64,000 bases of DNA from an uncultured Actinobaculum sp. (GCA_938020505.1 CALIHR010000026.1:67740-131739), one strand, 5' to 3'; shown: positions 33,244 to 41,983, counted from the first letter of the stretch. Made by a program: numbers and translations. Notes: generated from the letters alone by a model not told the origin.

Positions 33244-34040
33244 TCGAACTCCTCCTCGGCTCGCTCGCTCCTGGCTTCGTCTGTCTCGACCGCGTTGCCC
33301 TTTGCGTCGTTCTGCCCGGCTGCGCGTTCCCCTCCGACGGCCCTCTTCTGGACGACCGCGCCTTCTTCCTTGACTTTGCCGTTCCCTCCCAACGCGGCGA
33401 TGTCGGGCGGAGGCGCAGGCGCCGCCCTGTCCGCCGGAGCGGGCCCGGCCGTTCCCCGCAGCGCCCTGTGCGTCTTCGCAAGCCTCACGGCGGCGGTCGC
33501 GAGGGATCCCGCGACGACGATCCAGCCGAAAACGGCCAGACGCTGAGGGAAGGCCGCCGCGAGAACGGCGGTGAGGCATCGCTCCGTCTTGCCGAAGGGC
33601 CCTCCGTTCAGACGCGGCGCGCCCGCCCCCGCCGCGCAGAGCGAGACGAACGTCGGCAGGGTGGCCGCGGCGGTCGCTGCGAGCAGAAGCGCCGTCGTCG
33701 ACGTCGGCGAATCCGTTCGAACGGACAGGCCGACCAAGCCCGCCATGATGAGAAAGTCGGAGAAACGGTCGCCGATCTCGTTGAGGACAAAGCCGAAAGG
33801 GCGGGAGACGCCGCGTGCGCGGGCAACTGCGCCGTCGAGATTCGCCCCTCCGAGTCTGGCGGCGAGGAAGACGAAGGCGGCGATCCACCAGCCTTCGACG
33901 ATCGCCCACGCTCCGAGCGCCGCGGCCGCCACTCCGGCCGCCGTCCAGAAATCCGGCGATATTCCGCGGCGGACGGAGGCGGAGACGATGAACCCGAGGC
34001 GTCTGGTATACCAATACTTCAATGCGTACAGGGACTTCAC
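33240..34040 (-). CDS. CDP-alcohol phosphatidyltransferase, noncanonical catalytic motif
   Basis: Encodes 266 aa. The CDP-OH-P transferase fold spans about residues 20-190 with five to six membrane segments, and the region A-N-L-D-G-A-V-A-R-A-R-G-V-S-R-P-F-G-F-V-L-N-E-I-G-D. The canonical motif is D-x2-D-G-x2-A-R-x8-G-x3-D-x3-D; here the first Asp is Ala and the third is Asn, while D-G-A-R and the last Asp remain. It may use another acceptor or a changed mechanism. The last 60 residues are Ala/Pro/Glu-rich and probably cytoplasmic and disordered. First gene of the operon CDP-AP, cdsA, membrane protein, CDF, all overlapping or within two bases. Confidence 0.85.
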   Translation of the reverse strand: MKSLYALKYWYTRRLGFIVSASVRRGISPDFWTAAGVAAAALGAWAIVEGWWIAAFVFLAARLGGANLDGAVARARGVSRPFGFVLNEIGDRFSDFLIMAGLVGLSVRTDSPTSTTALLLAATAAATLPTFVSLCAAGAGAPRLNGGPFGKTERCLTAVLAAAFPQRLAVFGWIVVAGSLATAAVRLAKTHRALRGTAGPAPADRAAPAPPPDIAALGGNGKVKEEGAVVQKRAVGGERAAGQNDAKGNAVETDEARSERAEEEFE

Positions 34041-34200
34041 ATCGATAGCTTATAGGCGCTGAGGCGGCATGCCCATGGGCCGTCCCACACCGTGGGAGCC
34101 TCCCGCGGAGCCTCGGGTGCGCCGAATCCCTGTATCATCGGATCGGCCGGGCGGCGTTCGTCGGGGCCGCCGGGCGGAAATCACGAGAAAGGCTGCGAAA

Positions 34201-34665
34201 ATGTCCGAAAATGCAAGCGAAGTCACTCCCAAAACGCCAGGCTCGGACGCCGAGGCCGACGGCGGCGCGGCGGGCGCAGTCCACGTTGCGGGCAACTGCG
34301 GCGCCGTCGACGGCGGCACTGTGCTCGACAGGTACTTCGCCCTCTCGGACACGGCCGGCAAAGAGCGGAAAGACTTTGAGGAGCTCGTATCGCTTTTCAG
34401 CCCCCGCGCGCGGATCGCTTCTGGACGCGGCGAGGACGTCGAGGGCATCGACGCCGTGAGGGCTTTCTACCGGGAGTTTTTCGATCGCAACCTCGAATTG
34501 CATCACGTGTGGAAGACGAAAGTTGAGCCGGACGGGCTGCACATTGCCCGCTGGGCGGTTGCAGGGCGCAGAATTTCCGGCGAAGTTTTCGCCCTGTCCG
34601 GTTGCGACACAGCCGAGACCGACGACGCCGGCCGAATCGCGAAGCTCCGCGTAAAGATCGACTGA
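34201..34665 (+). CDS. SnoaL/NTF2-like protein
   Basis: Encodes 154 aa from ATG 34201 (GAAAGG ten bases upstream; the open frame begins earlier in unsupported sequence). After a Ser/Ala/Gly-rich N-terminus of about 40 residues comes an NTF2-like domain: V-L-D-R-Y-F-A-L-S-D, F-E-E-L-V-S-L-F-S-P-R-A-R, V-R-A-F-Y-R-E-F-F and W-K-T-K-V-E-P-D-G. Such a domain may bind a small molecule; the function is not known. Single gene, divergent from the lipid operon, convergent with nagA. Confidence 0.78.
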   Translation: MSENASEVTPKTPGSDAEADGGAAGAVHVAGNCGAVDGGTVLDRYFALSDTAGKERKDFEELVSLFSPRARIASGRGEDVEGIDAVRAFYREFFDRNLELHHVWKTKVEPDGLHIARWAVAGRRISGEVFALSGCDTAETDDAGRIAKLRVKID

Positions 34666-34719
34666 GGCGGCGGCTCGCTTCCGCGCCGCGGCGTCGGGAC
34701 TCATTTCTGCGGCGCCGGG

Positions 34720-35970
34720 TCACTCCCTGACGACGCGCACGGGGGAGAAGGCCCGGTCGAAGACGACGAAATTGGGCCGCTTGCCCAACTCGAAATTGAG
34801 TGTGACGCCCTTCGCCCCCTCGATGGAGGCCGCCCTTGCGGGAGCGGCGACGCACGCGCGGACGATCTGCCCGAACGGGAGGACGCCCCGCCGGGCGAAC
34901 AGCGCGAGCTGGTCGCTCAGCCGCGAGCAGCCCCCGGCGATCGTCTCTTTCCCCGCGAGCCGCGCCGCGCCTTCGCGCACGTCGACGTCGAGGCCCCCGA
35001 GCGTGTACCGCCCTTCGGGCATGCCGGCTGCGGCGATCGCATCCGTGACGAACGCCGCGTTTTCGCCGACCCATCCGTGCACGTCCTCGACGAGGGCGGG
35101 GGCCAGATGGACGCCGTCGCCGATGGTTTCCACGATCGCGCGCCCTTCCCGGGCGGCCGCCAGGAACTCCCTGACCGGGCCGGGTTCGCGGTGGTCGATC
35201 GGCGGCATCGCGTTGAACAGGTGCGTGACCGTCTGCGGCACACCCTCAAAGCCGAGCTCGGCCGCGCAGAGCGACGTGGCTTCGAGGGCTTGCGCCGCGG
35301 TTTCGCCGCTTGCGGCGGTGTGCCCCCAGGATGGTTTGGCGCCGTGGGCGAGCAGGATTCGGACGGCCTCCATGGCGTGGTCGGCCTCCGGGGCGACGGT
35401 CATCGTCTTGACGAAGCCCCTGCCCTCCTTGAGCCACGCCGCGAGCTCCTCGGGGTCGGCGCCGCGGATGGCCGCCGGATTCTGGGCGCCGGCCTTGCGG
35501 GGAGAGACGTACGGGCCCTCCATGTGGATTCCGGCCAGGTCGCCCGATTCGCAGAATGGGACGAGCGCCCGGATCGCCGGCAGGGGATCGGCCGTCGAGA
35601 CGAGGGAGGCGAGGAGCGCCGTCGTCCCGGAAGCTCGGTGGGCCTCGATCGCCTTGCGTATCGAGCGGGGATCGACGTCGTCGGGGAAGGACGCCCCGCC
35701 TCCGCCGTGGCAGTGGACGTCGACGAGCCCCGGCGCGATGAAAGCCCCCGAGACGTCGGCCTCGCCGGAATAGCCCCGCGGCAGCACGCGGGCGAGGACT
35801 CCGCCCTCCAGCGCGAGCCCGCCTCCCGCCTCCCTTCCGTAGCCGTCGTAAACCGTGCCCGAGACGACCATGTCGGGTTTGTCGGCTTCTGCCGCCGCTC
35901 CGGGCCCGCCCATGCCTACGCCGACGCGGCCGGCCTCTGCCGCGTCGACGCGCCTTGCGCCGCCGGTCAC
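34720..35970 (-). CDS. nagA: N-acetylglucosamine-6-phosphate deacetylase
   Basis: Encodes 416 aa from a GTG at 35970 overlapping the nagB stop (GTGA), with a TGGAG site upstream; the longer frame is shadow. Removes acetate from GlcNAc-6-phosphate. Amidohydrolase barrel: D-V-H-C-H-G-G (metal), I-H-M-E-G-P-Y-V-S (Glu metal ligand), K-T-M-T-V-A-P-E, S-W-G-H-T-A-A-S, T-H-L-F-N-A-M-P-P and the catalytic Asp in F-V-T-D-A-I-A-A-A-G-M. Its acetate and glucosamine-6-phosphate feed pta-ackA-type and glycolytic flow. Coupled with nagB. Confidence 0.95.
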   Translation of the reverse strand: MTGGARRVDAAEAGRVGVGMGGPGAAAEADKPDMVVSGTVYDGYGREAGGGLALEGGVLARVLPRGYSGEADVSGAFIAPGLVDVHCHGGGGASFPDDVDPRSIRKAIEAHRASGTTALLASLVSTADPLPAIRALVPFCESGDLAGIHMEGPYVSPRKAGAQNPAAIRGADPEELAAWLKEGRGFVKTMTVAPEADHAMEAVRILLAHGAKPSWGHTAASGETAAQALEATSLCAAELGFEGVPQTVTHLFNAMPPIDHREPGPVREFLAAAREGRAIVETIGDGVHLAPALVEDVHGWVGENAAFVTDAIAAAGMPEGRYTLGGLDVDVREGAARLAGKETIAGGCSRLSDQLALFARRGVLPFGQIVRACVAAPARAASIEGAKGVTLNFELGKRPNFVVFDRAFSPVRVVRE

Positions 35971-36740
35971 GCCAGGCTCCAGCGCTCGCGATAGAGATCG
36001 GCGTATTCGAGGCGTTCCGCGGCCTCGGCGTCGACGAAAACGGTGAGGTCCGGGTGCATTTGGGCGACGGTCGCAGGCCATTTCGCGCTGATCGCGCCCT
36101 CGATCAGCTGGCGGACGGCTTCGGCTTTCTGAGCGCCGAAGGCGAGCAAGAGCAAGGATCGCGCCTCCATGATCGTTCCCAGACCCTGCGTGACGCAGCG
36201 GGAGGGGACCTTGCCGACGTCGCCGTCGAAGAAGCGGGCGTTGTCTGCGCGCGTTCGGCGGGAGAGAACCTCGACGCGGGTGCGCGAGACGAGCGACCCG
36301 CCCGGCTCGTTGAAGCCGATGTGCCCGTTGGCGCCGATTCCGAGGATCTGCAGGTCCACGCCGCCGGCCGCGGCGATCGACGCCTCGTACTGCCCCGCGG
36401 CAAGGCGCGGGTCGGCGGCCGAGCCGTCGGGGGTGCGAAGGCCGGCCTCGGTCAGCCCCGTCTTTTCGGGCCCCACGAGCTCGCGCCGCAGGACGTTGCG
36501 GTACCTTTCCGGATGTCCGTCCGCGATTCCCACATATTCGTCGAGCGCGAAGGCGGCTGAGCCCTCCAGGGTGAAGCGCCCGGCCGCGTGTGCCTCGCGC
36601 AGCTCGGAGTAAAGGCCTTCGGGCGTGGATCCGGTTGCCACGCCGAGGGTCGCGTTCGGTTTGCGGGCCAGGAGATCGACGACGCCGCGCGCCGCGGCCG
36701 CCGAGGCCTCCTCGGACGTCTCGAAGATGCCGATCTGCAT
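35967..36740 (-). CDS. nagB: Glucosamine-6-phosphate deaminase
   Basis: Encodes 257 aa from ATG 36740 (AAAGGGAC site). Makes fructose-6-phosphate and ammonia from glucosamine-6-phosphate. Seen: L-G-V-A-T-G-S-T-P-E-G-L-Y, the catalytic D in F-A-L-D-E-Y-V-G, and the signature L-G-I-G-A-N-G-H-I-G-F-N-E-P. Length is typical of the short NagB. Runs with nagA; both together salvage amino sugars, for example from host mucins or cell wall. Divergent from DUF6350. Confidence 0.96.
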   Translation of the reverse strand: MQIGIFETSEEASAAAARGVVDLLARKPNATLGVATGSTPEGLYSELREAHAAGRFTLEGSAAFALDEYVGIADGHPERYRNVLRRELVGPEKTGLTEAGLRTPDGSAADPRLAAGQYEASIAAAGGVDLQILGIGANGHIGFNEPGGSLVSRTRVEVLSRRTRADNARFFDGDVGKVPSRCVTQGLGTIMEARSLLLLAFGAQKAEAVRQLIEGAISAKWPATVAQMHPDLTVFVDAEAAERLEYADLYRERWSLA

Positions 36741-36918
36741 CGCCAGTCCCTTTCTCGACGCGCCGTTCCCGTTTCGCGGCGCGTCGTTGCAATACCGGTG
36801 GTCAGTGACGTTTGCCCTCAACAATACACGCTCGCGGCCGATTTGTCTTACAAATTCTGGGCGGGGAGTTTCGGCGTGTGTCCGCCTATTCCGAACGGGG
36901 GATGCGACCATTGGCGTG
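36741..36918. promoter_or_regulatory. Divergent promoter region, nagB / DUF6350
   Basis: Contains AT-rich patches (caacaatacac; ttgtcttacaaattc, 36849-36866) suitable for promoter boxes in either direction. Hints of a gtggtc half-site (36800 area) recall DasR-type operators, but no full dyad is present. Confidence 0.35.
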
Positions 36919-38217
36919 ATGAGCACAGAGGAACGCCGCGCATGCATTGCGGCCGCCTGGGTCCCGGTCAGGGCGCTGGCGGTCGCGTGGACGACGGTCA
37001 CGGTTTTTGCGATTTTCTCCTACGCCGCGACGGTCTCTTCTCCGACCCTCAGCCACGTCGATTGGCACGACGCGGCGCAGGCGGGAACGTCGATCTTCTT
37101 GTTGGCGATGGGAGGCCCGGCGGAGGTCGGGAATGCGAGCGTGAGCCTCATGCCGTTGAGCGTGACTCTGCTCATCTGGTGGTTCGTCTATCGCTCCTTC
37201 CTCGCAACGGGGGTCGATTCCTGGGCCCAGGCGGCCTCGGCGGCCGCATCGTCCTTCGTGTGCACCCTGATCCTCGGGCTCGCCGCCCTTCCGGGCGCCG
37301 GGCGCTTCAGCGGCGCCGTCGGGGCCGCGGTTCTCACCTGCGCTGCGATGGCTCGCGCCCGCTGGCGGATCTCGCGCCCCGACGGCCGCGTGTGGAACCT
37401 CCTTGAACGCTGCCTCGGCGAACTTCGGCCCGTCCTGCGTGCCCTCGCCGTCGTCTCCGTGGCTCTTTTGGCCGTCGCCCTCGTCCTCGGCCGGAGTGCG
37501 ATCGCCGCCATCAACGGCTACTACGTCCAAGGCGCCGTCGGCACCGTCATGCTCGCTGTCGTGCAGCTGGCCTACCTTCCCAACATCGTCGTCTGGGTCG
37601 CCTCCTTCGCGCTGGGGGCGGGTTTTTCCGTGGGCCGGGGCACGGATTTCTCCGCGTTCGGCGTGACGAGCCTCCAGCTTCCCGCCATTCCGGTTTTCGG
37701 CGCTCTGCCCAATCCGGGCGTGCGGATGGCGTGGCTTCCCGTTCTTCTTGCCTTCCTTGCCCTGGCCTGGTTCGTCTGGCGCTCGCGCGCATATTCGAGT
37801 CTGAAAGAGGCGTCCGCCGCGGCGGGGGCGTGCCTGGGCTGCCTCTTCGCCCTCGGCGCCGCGGCCGCTTTCCTTTCGGGGGGCGCCGTCGGGCCGGGGC
37901 GGATGTCCGACGTCGGCCCTCGCCTCGCGCCGCTCGCCCTCGGTTTCGCCTTGGCCATAGGGCTGCCGTGCGCGCTCGGCCTGGTCGCTCCCCGCGCGGC
38001 CGCCGCGCTCCGCTCCCGCAGAACGGGGCCGCCGGAGGAGGCAGACGCGGAGGAAGGGCTCTCGACAACCGGGTTCTCCTCCCCGCAGCCCGATCGAAAT
38101 TCCCGTGATGCCGCCGACTCTTTCGCCTCCGAGAGAAGGCGAGACCTCGAAAATCGTACGTTTGCCCGCCCGTCGAAGTGGCAGGGGAACCGGCGTGACG
38201 ATACATTTGTCAAGTGA
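36919..38217 (+). CDS. DUF6350 membrane protein (PerM-like)
   Basis: Encodes 432 aa from ATG 36919 (or GTG 36916). About nine to ten membrane segments over residues 10-370, then a soluble Arg/Ser-rich tail. Conserved actinobacterial DUF6350 family; the M. tuberculosis member PerM is needed for growth at lowered magnesium and for division. Motif-like features: W-W-F-V-Y-R near 75, G-L-A-A-L-P-G-A-G-R, and L-P-N-I-V-V-W with S-F-A-L-G-A-G-F. Sits directly before purN (GTGA overlap), the usual context. Family call from context and topology. Confidence 0.8.
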   Translation: MSTEERRACIAAAWVPVRALAVAWTTVTVFAIFSYAATVSSPTLSHVDWHDAAQAGTSIFLLAMGGPAEVGNASVSLMPLSVTLLIWWFVYRSFLATGVDSWAQAASAAASSFVCTLILGLAALPGAGRFSGAVGAAVLTCAAMARARWRISRPDGRVWNLLERCLGELRPVLRALAVVSVALLAVALVLGRSAIAAINGYYVQGAVGTVMLAVVQLAYLPNIVVWVASFALGAGFSVGRGTDFSAFGVTSLQLPAIPVFGALPNPGVRMAWLPVLLAFLALAWFVWRSRAYSSLKEASAAAGACLGCLFALGAAAAFLSGGAVGPGRMSDVGPRLAPLALGFALAIGLPCALGLVAPRAAAALRSRRTGPPEEADAEEGLSTTGFSSPQPDRNSRDAADSFASERRRDLENRTFARPSKWQGNRRDDTFVK

Positions 38218-38846
38218 ATAGCAAGCGCGGTCCCACTCGCCTCGTTGTGCTTGTGTCGGGCACAGGGTCGAATATGCAGGCCCTTTTGCGCGCCTGCGCC
38301 GACCCCTCCTACGGGGCGCGAATCGTCGCCGTGGGCGCCGACCGCCGAGGCGCCGCCGGAATTCAGATCGCCGAAGAGGCCGGAGTTCCGACGTTCGTCT
38401 GCGCCCTTTCGGAGCACTCGTCGCGGGAAGAGTGGAACGCGTCTTTGCGCGACGCCGTGGCGGCGTACGAACCCGACATCGTGGTCCTCGCGGGCTTTCT
38501 CAAGCTCGTCGGCCCCGAATTCCTAGCCGCGTTCCCGCAACGCGTGGTGAACACCCACAATGCGCTTCTGCCTTCCTTTCCTGGAATCCACGGCCCGGCC
38601 GATGCCTTGGCGTACGGTGTGAAGGTGACGGGCGCAACCCTTTTCGTCGTCGACCCCGGGATGGACACGGGGGCGATTCTGGGACAGACAACATGTCCGG
38701 TTCTCGAGGGAGATTCCGAGGAAGCGCTGGTAGAACGAATCAAGGAAGTCGAGCGTGCTCAGTTGGTTGAGCTCATCGGGCGAATGGCGCGCGAAGGCTG
38801 GTGGGTCGATGGCAGAAAGGCGGGGATAGGTGCTCGGTCCAGATAA
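38214..38846 (+). CDS. purN: Phosphoribosylglycinamide formyltransferase
   Basis: Encodes 210 aa. Transfers formyl from 10-formyl-THF to GAR in purine synthesis. Seen: V-L-V-S-G-T-G-S-N-M-Q, I-V-A-V-G-A-D, V-V-L-A-G-F-L-K-L-V-G, the catalytic N-T-H-N-A-L-L-P-S-F-P-G-I-H-G, and D-P-G-M-D-T-G-A-I-L. Start GTG overlaps the DUF6350 stop by four bases. Overlaps the downstream esterase start by 17 bases. In this window purN and purH are separated by two unrelated-looking genes. Confidence 0.96.
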   Translation: MNSKRGPTRLVVLVSGTGSNMQALLRACADPSYGARIVAVGADRRGAAGIQIAEEAGVPTFVCALSEHSSREEWNASLRDAVAAYEPDIVVLAGFLKLVGPEFLAAFPQRVVNTHNALLPSFPGIHGPADALAYGVKVTGATLFVVDPGMDTGAILGQTTCPVLEGDSEEALVERIKEVERAQLVELIGRMAREGWWVDGRKAGIGARSR

Positions 38847-39918
38847 GCTTCTTACGCTCATAGTGTTTGCCATATTCACGGTCGCCAGCGCGGCCGCCGC
38901 AGTATGGCTCATCGGGCGCGAGCCCACTCGCAAGATTCGGGCGCAGGCCTCCGCCGCCATGGTCGCCGCGATCGTGGGCGCCATCAGCATGACGGGCATT
39001 CAGATGAACCGGACGCTCGGGTACGCCGCAAACTGGAGCGACGTGCCGGGCCTGTTCTTCATGAAGCCCGACGGAAAGGGCCCGGCGACGCCGATCCGCA
39101 GGCCCGTTCCCGGGCCCGACGCCGGCGATCCCGAATTGCCGGGCCGCCCCGGAGACTCACGGTGGAAGGCCAAGTTCACGAAGGATTCGAACGGCGCCTA
39201 CAAGACGAAATTCAGGGGGCCGATTTCGGGGATCAGCCTTCCCGTGTGGGTGTGGACGCCTAAGAACTATTCGCCGACGAACGGGAAAATCTACAAGGTC
39301 ATGCTCATGCTGCACGGGTACCCGGGCAACCCCTACAAGGTTCCCACGCAGCTCAATCTCCAAAACGCCATGAAAAAGCATCCGAACACGATAATGGCGA
39401 TCCCCTCGCTCAAAGTCGACGCCACGTCTCCCGACTGCGTCGACATCAAGGGGCGGCCCGCCGTCGGATCCTGGGTGGTGGACGACGTCGTCGGCATGGT
39501 CCGCCACAATTTTCCCAACACCGAGAAGACGCGAAAGGGATGGACCATCGCCGGCGCCTCCTACGGCGCCTACTGCTCCGCGGTTCTCGGCCTCACCCAT
39601 CCCCAGACTTTTTCCAAGATCATCTCATTTTCCGGATACGACCAGCCGGAGACGGGGCGTTTGCTGGGCGCGCCGCTTCGTGTTCGGCGAGAATTCAGCG
39701 TGTCCAGCCTGTTGTCCAGACAAAGGGCGTGGCCGCAGCGGTTCTACGTCACGGGTTCCAAAGGCGACCCGAAGTCGGCCGCCTTCGTCCAAAAGCTCAA
39801 GAGAATATCGACGCCGGCGGTCAGAATCACCTCGCTGCTCCAGCCCATCGGGGGCCACAACTGGGGCGTGTGGCGCAAGGAGCTGCCCGCCGCCTTGGCA
39901 TGGAACGGAAAGGTCTGA
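38830..39918 (+). CDS. Membrane-anchored esterase (alpha/beta hydrolase fold)
   Basis: Encodes 362 aa from GTG 38830. Two N-terminal membrane helices (about 5-27 and 42-60) anchor an extracytoplasmic esterase domain: V-M-L-M-L-H-G-Y-P-G-N-P-Y, the nucleophile Ser in I-A-G-A-S-Y-G-A-Y-C-S, a G-S-K-G-D-P region for the acid, and the His in G-G-H-N-W-G-V-W. It resembles the putative esterase (PF00756) group that includes antigen 85 and related mycolyltransferases and acyltransferases of actinobacteria. It sits inside the purN-purH stretch. Substrate unknown; trehalose-mycolate is not expected here. Confidence 0.85.
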   Translation: MLGPDKLLTLIVFAIFTVASAAAAVWLIGREPTRKIRAQASAAMVAAIVGAISMTGIQMNRTLGYAANWSDVPGLFFMKPDGKGPATPIRRPVPGPDAGDPELPGRPGDSRWKAKFTKDSNGAYKTKFRGPISGISLPVWVWTPKNYSPTNGKIYKVMLMLHGYPGNPYKVPTQLNLQNAMKKHPNTIMAIPSLKVDATSPDCVDIKGRPAVGSWVVDDVVGMVRHNFPNTEKTRKGWTIAGASYGAYCSAVLGLTHPQTFSKIISFSGYDQPETGRLLGAPLRVRREFSVSSLLSRQRAWPQRFYVTGSKGDPKSAAFVQKLKRISTPAVRITSLLQPIGGHNWGVWRKELPAALAWNGKV

Positions 39919-40184
39919 TGTTTGCCATAACCGGCGGTGGGACGATCTTCGTCAGCTTCCTTTTGACGGTCGCATGCATCGTTTGCGCCGTGGTCTACGG
40001 CCCCCGTTTTCGGTGGGAGGGCCACCACGCGGCATGGGGGGTCCTGGCCCGTTCCGGAATCGTCTTCCTGTCCATTTTGTGGGGATGCATCACCGTGCTC
40101 CTGCTCTTCAACAGGGTCACGCTCACGGTCACATCCTTCGGCGATCTGGACGCCTTCCTCTACCTGCTCGGCTTTTCCGACTGA
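39918..40184 (+). CDS. Small membrane protein, 88 aa
   Basis: Start ATG 39918 overlaps the esterase stop (TGATG), with AAAGG upstream. Two hydrophobic helices (about 8-28 and 46-67) with a W-E-G-H-H loop between. No known family; likely a partner of the esterase, by coupling. Small enough to be a regulatory subunit. Confidence 0.65.
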   Translation: MFAITGGGTIFVSFLLTVACIVCAVVYGPRFRWEGHHAAWGVLARSGIVFLSILWGCITVLLLFNRVTLTVTSFGDLDAFLYLLGFSD

Positions 40185-40298
40185 CGCGCACGCGCGCCAA
40201 GCCGTATTATGAATGCGTCGGCGACTGGCGTTGGATGGGATTGACCATCGGGGAGCGAAGTCTCGGCGTCGCACGCCTGGGCGCCGGAAAGGAGAGAC

Positions 40299-41888
40299 AT
40301 GCGCATCCCCATTCGCAGGGCGATTATTTCCGTTTTTGACAAGGCAGGCGTCGAAGAGCTCGCTGCGGCGCTTCACGGCGCCGGCTGCGAGATCGTCTCA
40401 ACCGGCTCAACGGCCGAGGCCGTCCGGTCGGCGGGCGTGCCGGTGACGGAAGTCAGCGAGATCACCTCGTTCCCGGAGTGCCTCGACGGCCGGGTCAAGA
40501 CCCTCCACCCCGCGGTCCACGCTGGAATCCTCGCGGACAGGCGACGCGAGGAACACATGCGGCAGCTGGCCGAGCTCGGCGTCGAAGGCTTCGACCTCGT
40601 CGTCGTCAACCTCTATCCCTTCTCCGGGACCGTCGCCTCGGGGGCGGGCTACGAGGAGTGCATCGAGAAGATTGACGTCGGTGGGCCCTCGATGATCAGG
40701 GGCGCCGCGAAAAATCACGCGAGCGTGGCTGTGGTCACGGACCCCTCGGACTATGCCCGTGCGGCCGAGGCGGCCCGGCGAGGGGGCTTTGACGCCGGCG
40801 AGCGGGCGGCCCTCGCGGCGAAGGCCTTCGCGCGCACCGCCGCCTACGACGCGGCGATCGCCCGCTGGACGGCGCAGATTTACGGGGATGCGGCCGTTGA
40901 CGCGGATGCGGCCGCGGGCGGCGGCGAGGCGGGGCTTTCGGGAGCGGCCGCGGGCGAAGAAAACGAGCTGTTTGGCTGCGCCAAAGTCGCCGATCTGCGC
41001 TACGGCGAGAATCCCCACCAGGCGGCCGCGCTTTACTCGGCGGGCGGGGGCGGCGTCGCCGGGGCCGTCCAGCTCGGCGGGAAGGAAATGAGCTACAACA
41101 ACTACCAGGACGTCGACGCCGCGGTGCGCGCCGCCTACGACCACGCCGAGCCCGCCGTGGCCGTGGTCAAGCACGCCAACCCCTGCGGCGTTGCCGTGGC
41201 CGAGGACGTCGCGCGGGCGCACTCGGCGGCCCACGCCTGCGACCCGCTCTCGGCCTACGGCGGCGTGATCGCCGCCAACAGGGAGGTCGATGCCGCGACG
41301 GCCAAGCAGATCGCCCCGATCTTCACCGAGGCGATCGCCGCCCCCTCGTTCAGCGCCGAGGCGTTGGAGATTCTCTCGTCCAAGAAGAATCTGCGGATCC
41401 TTCGGGTCGATCCGATCGACGTCGCGCACGACATTCGGCCGATATCCGGGGGAGCGCTCGTTCAGGGGCGCGACAGGATCGACGCCGAAGGAGACGACCC
41501 CGCGCAATGGCGCCTGGTTTCCGGGGAGCCTGCCGACGAGGCGACTTTGCGGGATCTGGCATTCGCGTGGCGCGCGGTGCGCGCGGCGAAGTCCAACGCG
41601 ATTCTTTTGGCCGACTCGCGCGCCACAGTGGGGATCGGGATGGGGCAGGTCAACAGGGTCGATTCGTGCCGCCTCGCCGTGGCGCGGGCCGGCGAGCGGG
41701 CCGCGGGCTCGGTCGCCGCCTCCGACGCCTTCTTCCCCTTCGCCGACGGTCTCGAGGTCCTTCTCGACGCCGGGGTGCGCGCCGTCGTCCAACCCGGCGG
41801 ATCGGTTCGCGACCAAGAGTCGATTGAGGCCGCCCGGAAAGCCGGCGTGACGATGTACCTCACCGGCGTGCGCCATTTTTCCCACTGA
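40299..41888 (+). CDS. purH: Bifunctional AICAR transformylase / IMP cyclohydrolase
   Basis: Encodes 529 aa. The last two steps of IMP synthesis. The N-terminal MGS-like cyclohydrolase starts R-R-A-I-I-S-V-F-D-K-A-G-V and has T-L-H-P-A-V-H-A-G-I-L; the transformylase half has L-R-Y-G-E-N-P-H-Q-A-A, V-V-K-H-A-N-P-C-G-V-A and the C-terminal G-G-S-V-R-D-Q-E-S-I with H-F-S-H end. A low-complexity insert (about 200-225, Ala/Gly-rich) occurs between the domains. Start ATG with AAAGGAGAG; a promoter region of about 115 bases separates it from the small membrane gene. Confidence 0.98.
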   Translation: MRIPIRRAIISVFDKAGVEELAAALHGAGCEIVSTGSTAEAVRSAGVPVTEVSEITSFPECLDGRVKTLHPAVHAGILADRRREEHMRQLAELGVEGFDLVVVNLYPFSGTVASGAGYEECIEKIDVGGPSMIRGAAKNHASVAVVTDPSDYARAAEAARRGGFDAGERAALAAKAFARTAAYDAAIARWTAQIYGDAAVDADAAAGGGEAGLSGAAAGEENELFGCAKVADLRYGENPHQAAALYSAGGGGVAGAVQLGGKEMSYNNYQDVDAAVRAAYDHAEPAVAVVKHANPCGVAVAEDVARAHSAAHACDPLSAYGGVIAANREVDAATAKQIAPIFTEAIAAPSFSAEALEILSSKKNLRILRVDPIDVAHDIRPISGGALVQGRDRIDAEGDDPAQWRLVSGEPADEATLRDLAFAWRAVRAAKSNAILLADSRATVGIGMGQVNRVDSCRLAVARAGERAAGSVAASDAFFPFADGLEVLLDAGVRAVVQPGGSVRDQESIEAARKAGVTMYLTGVRHFSH

Positions 41889-41906
41889 ATCCGCCGTTTC
41901 TAGGAG

Positions 41907-41976
41907 TTCGCGGAGCCGCGTCGGCTATTGCGCCCGGGCGGGCGGCGTCGGCTCCGCGAAGTTTCTTCTCGGTTTT
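41907..41976 (+). terminator. Terminator after purH
   Basis: ttcgcggagccg (41907-41918) and cggctccgcgaa (41949-41960), a 12-bp perfect stem with a 30-base GC loop (which can itself fold), followed by gtttcttctcggtttt. Confidence 0.65.
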
Positions 41977-41983
41977 GTGTGGA

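Noticed and set aside
36741..36918. DasR operator before nagB
   Set aside because: A gtggtc half-site is present, but the dyad tggtctagacca pattern is not; insufficient to call.
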